Positions 59,943 through 64,000 of a DNA stretch of 64,000 bases are shown in pieces. The position numbers and the translations under genes were made by a program. This DNA comes from Vampirovibrio chlorellavorus (GTDB taxonomy: Bacteria; Cyanobacteriota; Vampirovibrionia; Vampirovibrionales; Vampirovibrionaceae): NCBI GenBank assembly GCA_903866275.1, contig CAIPMU010000007.1, positions 1-64,000 of the forward strand, written 5' to 3'. The notes under the pieces were generated by a model that saw only the letters and a program-made list of their open reading frames with translations, ran no database searches and was not told the origin of the DNA. Position 1 is the stretch's first letter. Every line of letters starts with the position of its first letter.

Positions 59943-61067
59943 TTATTTCACCTGTACCGGCATGACTAGGCACAGGTAGCCATTTTCTTCCCGCCCTTTG
60001 AAGATGGTGGGGGACAGGGGGCCATTGGTTTCCATGCGCACGTCATCAGACTCAATGACCTTGAGGGCATCAATCACGTACTTGTAGTTAAAAGCGATGT
60101 TCAGAGTCTCGCCGTCGTAATTAATGTCCATGGTGTCCTTGGAGTCGCCCACATCCGGGGTTTGCGCGGCCAGACTGAGATTGTTCTTGTCAAACACGAG
60201 TTTCACGATGTTGGTGCGCTCGTTGGCCATGACCGCAGTGCGCTCCAGGGAATCGATAAAAATTTTCTTGTTGGCAAAGGCCACAATCTTGTTTTCGGCC
60301 GGGATCAACTGGTTGTACTTGGGATACTGGCCATCCAGCAGGCGAGACATCACGTAATAGCGGGGGGTGCGGAACGAAATCTGGCCATCCTGAATGGCAA
60401 TGCGCACCGGCTGCTCATTGACATCTGAAGCGCAAAGTTTCAGGAACTCTTGCAGGGTTTTGGCCGGGATAATGGCGGACACGTTTAGGTTGACGGTCTG
60501 CCCTTCCTTCACGGCCTCAATGCGACGAGCCAAACGGGACCCATCGGTGGCGGCCATTTCCAAACCCTGGGCGTTGAGCTGAAAGTATACCCCACCCAAG
60601 ACGTTGTTAGCGTCATAGCTGGCCGCGGCAAAGGCGGTCTGGTTGATGGCGCGCACAAAGGCCTTGCCGTCCACTTCCAGAAAATCCTGGGCATCAATCT
60701 GTTTAATCACCGGAAACTCATCAGCGGGCAGGGTGCGCATATCAAACAACGCGGTTCCACACTGAATGCGCGCGGTTTGCACGGCCTCATCAATCTCAAA
60801 GACGATTTCCTGTTGATTGGGCAACTTGCTGATAATTTCAGACAGTTTTTTAGCCGACAACGTGGTGCGGCCTTCCACGTGAATTTGGGCAGGAATGGTG
60901 GTTTCAATGCCAAAATCCAGGTCGGTGGCCGAGAGTTTCAGGGTATTATCGCCCTGGCTCTCGATGAGAATATTGGACAGAATGGGTTGGATGACGCGGG
61001 TGGCAGTAGCACGCTGCACGGCGGCCACCGCTTGATGAATGTCTTCGCGTTGGGCTGAAAATTTCAT
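59943..61067 (-). CDS. dnaN: DNA polymerase III beta sliding clamp
   Basis: A 375-aa ring-forming clamp. ATG 61067 (MKFSAQREDIHQAVAAVQRA) has AAGGAG 9 bases upstream. Three similar domains are seen; LILNNGDG-like segments are replaced by QGDNTLKLSATDLDFGIETT in domain 1, and the C-terminus ends CLVMPVQVK, close to the family end. The clamp tethers polymerase III and many repair enzymes. The gene order dnaN-recF-dciA is consistent with a chromosome origin region. The non-coding region just upstream is extremely rich in GATC. Confidence 0.96.
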   Translation of the reverse strand: MKFSAQREDIHQAVAAVQRATATRVIQPILSNILIESQGDNTLKLSATDLDFGIETTIPAQIHVEGRTTLSAKKLSEIISKLPNQQEIVFEIDEAVQTARIQCGTALFDMRTLPADEFPVIKQIDAQDFLEVDGKAFVRAINQTAFAAASYDANNVLGGVYFQLNAQGLEMAATDGSRLARRIEAVKEGQTVNLNVSAIIPAKTLQEFLKLCASDVNEQPVRIAIQDGQISFRTPRYYVMSRLLDGQYPKYNQLIPAENKIVAFANKKIFIDSLERTAVMANERTNIVKLVFDKNNLSLAAQTPDVGDSKDTMDINYDGETLNIAFNYKYVIDALKVIESDDVRMETNGPLSPTIFKGREENGYLCLVMPVQVK

Positions 61068-61731
61068 AATCCCAGATCTCCTTACCTTCCAGTTGCCTGA
61101 TGCATTTATTGATAGAGTACACAATTTCTGGAGTGATCTTCAAGTTTCCGACCCGCCAGCTTAACAAAGCCCATTTTTCCAAACCGCTCCAAATTCCCCC
61201 TGTTTTCCCACCAGCTAAGATCGTTGATCGTTTTTATAAAAGATCATCGTCGTACTTAGAGGAAGCCAAAACCTGTAGAAAACTCGCTGATTGTTAGTCA
61301 TAGTTTATCTTTCAGCATGTTCAAAACTTGTGTATAGGCTGTCGGAGTTCTGATCAGTTATGGACAGATCCGGGTTCTCTACAAGTTTTGATCACTGCCT
61401 TTGCAGATCCATTCAACAGCTTTTGAACAGATCAGGGGGCTGGAAACCGGCTCATATGTGTCGAAATGATCGTGATCATAACGTTTTGTGATCGATCTGC
61501 GGGCCTTCCCCGGATCAGGAAGCGGGTTTTGCGTGTCCGGGATCCGGAAAAAGGCTAAGGGAAGAAAAAGTGGCTTGGGGTGCCACGAAAACCCCTGTAG
61601 AAAACTTCAAAGCGAGCCGGTTCGCCAAGATCCTGCTCGCTTTGAGAAAAATAGGGTGTAGTTTTGTACAGATCGATCTCGGGGCGGGATTGTAAAGCTG
61701 ACTTTGGCCGCCATGAGATCGCGGGGCTTGC
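61068..61731. other. Candidate chromosomal replication origin (oriC), GATC-rich
   Basis: About 660 non-coding bases between dnaN and kdsA, both on the minus strand. From 61219 to 61720 there are 18 GATC sites (61219, 61226, 61242, 61352, 61367, 61390, 61406, 61430, 61468, 61474, 61490, 61494, 61513, 61541, 61629, 61671, 61675, 61717), against about 2 expected. DnaA-box-like words: CCTGTAGAAAAC at 61272-61283 and 61594-61605 (reverse complement includes TTTTCTACA, one base off the cyanobacterial box TTTTCCACA), TTATGGACA at 61358, TTTTGTACA at 61662. An AT-rich GTTTTTATAAAA lies at 61230. Location and structure fit oriC; not proven. Confidence 0.6.
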
Positions 61732-62574
61732 TTAAACGGGTTGTAAGCGGGGCTGATTGATGTAATCCTGCTCGTTTTGCACGATGTCTCGCAGCTGCAG
61801 GCAGGTTTTGAGCATGGGCTCTACCCAGGATAAGGGCAGCATGTTGCTGGCATCGCTCAGGCCTTTCTCGGGTTCAGGGTGAGTCTCGAAAAAGAGCCCG
61901 TCACACCCGGCAGAAACCGCGCATTTAGCCAGCAATGGGGCAAATTCCCGATTGCCGCCTGTGGTTTCTCCAGTGCCACCGGGGAGTTGTACGCTGTGAG
62001 TGGCATCAAAAATGAGCGGCAAGCCTAAGGAATGCACCATGGGAATGGCGCGCATATCCACCACCAGATTGTTATAGCCAAAGGTGGTGCCCCGTTCAGT
62101 GATGTATACCTGCTCGTTGCCCATGCTTTTTACTTTGTTGGCCGCATGGCGGGTATCCAAAGGGGCCATGAACTGGCCCTTCTTGATATTCACCGGGATG
62201 CGGGTGCGTCCGGCCTCCAGCAGCAGATCCGTTTGCCGACAGAGGAAGGCGGGAATCTGGATCATGTCCACCACATCGGCGGCAGGCATTACATGCTCAA
62301 TGGCATGGACATCGGTCAGGAGGGAAACACCCACGGAGTCCTTGATTTCTTTCAGGATGGTGAGACCTTCCGTCAGGCCCGGTCCGCGATAGGAGTTGAT
62401 CGAAGAGCGGTTGGCCTTGTCAAAGGAGCTTTTAAAGTAAAACTTCACCTGCGGAAACTGGGCCATGATGGCTTTGAGTTGTCGGGCCACTTCAAAGTTG
62501 ACCTCGCCCCGGTTGTTTTCCAGGATGCAGGGCCCGGCAATGACGATAAACGGTTTGGGGTTGGCGGGGGACAT
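61732..62574 (-). CDS. kdsA: 3-deoxy-8-phosphooctulonate (KDO8P) synthase
   Basis: A 280-aa enzyme that condenses arabinose-5-phosphate and PEP to Kdo-8-phosphate for LPS inner core. Family segments: FIVIAGPCILEN near residues 9-20, YFKSSFDKANRSS near 46-58, GLTILKEIKDSVGVSLLTDVH near 70-90, IPAFLCRQTDLL near 107, NIKKGQFMAP near 129, ERGTTFGYNNLVVDMRA near 155, and FDATHSVQLPGG near 188. Active-site Cys/Asn type (metal or not) was not resolved. It supports a real LPS outer membrane, with the lpt genes at 19614-22804. ATG 62574. Confidence 0.96.
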   Translation of the reverse strand: MSPANPKPFIVIAGPCILENNRGEVNFEVARQLKAIMAQFPQVKFYFKSSFDKANRSSINSYRGPGLTEGLTILKEIKDSVGVSLLTDVHAIEHVMPAADVVDMIQIPAFLCRQTDLLLEAGRTRIPVNIKKGQFMAPLDTRHAANKVKSMGNEQVYITERGTTFGYNNLVVDMRAIPMVHSLGLPLIFDATHSVQLPGGTGETTGGNREFAPLLAKCAVSAGCDGLFFETHPEPEKGLSDASNMLPLSWVEPMLKTCLQLRDIVQNEQDYINQPRLQPV

Positions 62575-62870
62575 AGGGGATCTACCTCTTCAATGTCGCT
62601 AATCTCTTCCTATCAAACCATTTTCACCCGCTGCCTTCAAGCCCGGCTATGGGAAATGCATGGTGTTTTGGCTCGTGACGTCGAGTTGAATTTGGAAAAC
62701 CGAAGATTTGCCGGTTTGAGGAGCGCATCCATTTCGCCATCATAAAATGACTTTCAACAGAGCTTTTAAGTTGCAATGAACTGAAATGATTCATGTTTTT
62801 CGTTCCAGGGCGGCTCTGCCGATGCACGTCCACCCATTCCGTTGTGTCAAGTCATTGAGATGTTAGCGTG
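62575..62870. other. Intergenic region between divergent kdsA and dprA
   Basis: About 296 bases without a gene that I can support on either strand and without a clear structured RNA. Confidence 0.4.
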
Positions 62871-64000
62871 ATGTTAGACTCCTTAATTACTCCCCCCATT
62901 GCTCCTCCATTAGATTTGGATGCTCCCGCGGTTCAGCCGCCGTCTGCTCAGGAAATGCTTTGTCTGGAGGCCTTGAACCGAATTGATGGGGTGGGGCAGC
63001 AAACTTTATTTGCCCTGTTGAAAAAGGCAGGGCATCCCCAAGCCTTGTGGGAGGCTAATGAGGATTTTTTACGGGCGCATTTATCCGATAAAAAACGGGA
63101 AGCCTTTGAGCGGGTGAGAGATGCCGGATTGAATCCGCTATGGCTGGAAAATATGCAGCAGTCAGGGGTGAGTCTGTTGGCTTGCACGCATCCGCAGTAT
63201 TCCCGGTTGTTGGGAGAAATTCATCAGGCCCCGGCGTTCTTATATGTGCGGGGCAATTTGGCAGCCTTGAATGGGAAAACCGTGGCGGTGGTGGGGACGC
63301 GGCAAGCTAGTGAGTATGGGCGGCAAGTCACCCGACATCTGATTGACGGGCTAAAACCCGCAAATGTGACGATTGTCAGTGGCTTGGCCGCAGGCATTGA
63401 TACGGAAGCCCATTGGGCTGCTTTGCGTAATGGCTTGCCCACGGTGGCTGTATTTGGCTGCGGGCTGGATGTGATTTTTCCGGTGGTCAATCGGCGTTTA
63501 AGTGAAGAGATTGTGGCGCAAGGGGGCGCGTTGGTCAGTGAGTATTCCATGGGAATGTCACCCACCAAGTATACGTTCCCGCAGCGCAACCGCATCGTAG
63601 CGGGTTTGAGCCACGGCTTGTTGGTGGTGGAAGGCGATTTAAAGAGCGGCGCGCTGATTACTGCTCGCTTGGCCCTGGAAGAGGGGCGCACTGTGTTTGC
63701 CGTGCCCGGCAATATTTTCAATCCGGGGAGTCAGGGCACTACGGCCCTGCTGAGAAGCGGTGCTGTGCCTGTGGCTGTGGCGGATGATTTGTTGAAGGAA
63801 TTGCAATGGTGGCTGCATGAACCGCCTGCCGAGCAACTGTCGATGCTTCCAGAGGATGTGTCGACTCCAACAAGCGCAATGTCTCCTCGCCTGAGGATTC
63901 CTGAGGGGCTATCGCCGGATGAAAGCCAAGTGCTACAAGCCATTGGTTACGATCCGGTTTCGGTGGACGATCTGCAGCAGACGACTGGCTTGCCTTCTGC
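62871..64000 (+). CDS. dprA: DNA processing protein DprA (3' end beyond the window)
   Basis: An open frame from ATG 62871 to the window edge, 376 codons and a partial one, no stop yet. It has a Rossmann fold of the Smf/DprA family: VAVVGTRQASEYGRQ near residues 141-155, TIVSGLAAGIDTEAHW near 168, VAVFGCGLDVIFP near 193, ALVSEYSMG, TFPQRNRIVAGLSHGLLVVE near 237 and KSGALITARLALEEGRTVFAVPG near 262. A helix-turn-helix-like C-terminal domain begins near 345 (LSPDESQVLQAI). DprA binds single-stranded DNA and loads RecA during natural transformation. GTG 62868 is an alternative start. The gene is truncated only by the window. Confidence 0.93.
   Translation, partial: MLDSLITPPIAPPLDLDAPAVQPPSAQEMLCLEALNRIDGVGQQTLFALLKKAGHPQALWEANEDFLRAHLSDKKREAFERVRDAGLNPLWLENMQQSGVSLLACTHPQYSRLLGEIHQAPAFLYVRGNLAALNGKTVAVVGTRQASEYGRQVTRHLIDGLKPANVTIVSGLAAGIDTEAHWAALRNGLPTVAVFGCGLDVIFPVVNRRLSEEIVAQGGALVSEYSMGMSPTKYTFPQRNRIVAGLSHGLLVVEGDLKSGALITARLALEEGRTVFAVPGNIFNPGSQGTTALLRSGAVPVAVADDLLKELQWWLHEPPAEQLSMLPEDVSTPTSAMSPRLRIPEGLSPDESQVLQAIGYDPVSVDDLQQTTGLPS

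Noticed and set aside
1-64000. CRISPR arrays
   Set aside because: No regularly spaced direct repeats with unique spacers were seen by eye in any intergenic region.

Overview
This window looks like chromosome from a flagellated, LPS-bearing, aerobic, non-photosynthetic relative of Cyanobacteria, most likely Vampirovibrionia/Melainabacteria. The evidence is an LdpA-like double [4Fe-4S] protein and a Ycf45-type R3H ATPase (both typical of the cyanobacterial lineage), a complete fliPQR-flhBA export block, Lpt and KdsA genes for LPS, and a cbb3 oxidase with a bc-type complex. No photosynthesis genes are seen. The placement is inference from gene content (about 65% sure).

Layout. 1-1000: an intact IS5/IS427-type insertion sequence beside tRNA-Thr(CGT). 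1070-8465: GT39-like glycosyltransferase, ldpA, pilin-like gene 1, R3H ATPase, mscL, tmk. 8503-10404: a metal-efflux (CDF) protein fused to CorC. 10604-16503: flagellar export operon with a possible RNA switch overlapping the fliP ribosome-binding site. 16687-22804: pilin-like gene 2, DUF2809, a DnaJ-type chaperone, and an lptA-lptB-lptG-type operon. 23034-28541: molybdopterin-fold protein, a pair of paralogous secreted proteins, pilin-like gene 3, rpsP. 28612-37622: one long minus-strand respiratory operon (ccoN, ccoO-P fusion, ccoS, cytochrome c, Rieske, two different cytochromes b, MvhD and small membrane subunits). 37870-48945: OppD-like ATPase, cdd, a CtpA-like protease, nagA, queC, HEAT-repeat protein, small unknowns, methyltransferase, rhodanese. 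49091-58123: pilin-like gene 4, DUF1934, rlmH, DUF1015, DNA methyltransferase, ribF, YgjP-like metalloprotease, second CtpA-like protease, M50 protease. 58127-64000: dciA, recF, dnaN, a very GATC-rich candidate oriC, kdsA and the start of dprA.

Most notable. (1) The respiratory operon encodes two cytochromes b. One keeps only one of the two His pairs (the heme bH ligands are replaced by R109 and Y246). The other keeps all four His and is fused to a two-cluster ferredoxin, next to an MvhD homologue. (2) Four scattered pilin-like genes share a C-terminal signature. Each has an upstream sequence matching the flagellar sigma-28 promoter with exactly 11 bases between boxes. Two carry a C10 tract directly after a start codon with a good Shine-Dalgarno site; one tract is in frame and one is not, suggesting phase variation. 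(3) The 61219-61720 region holds 18 GATC sites in about 500 bases, next to dnaN. (4) A roughly 150-base repeat with GC-rich hairpins occurs three times.
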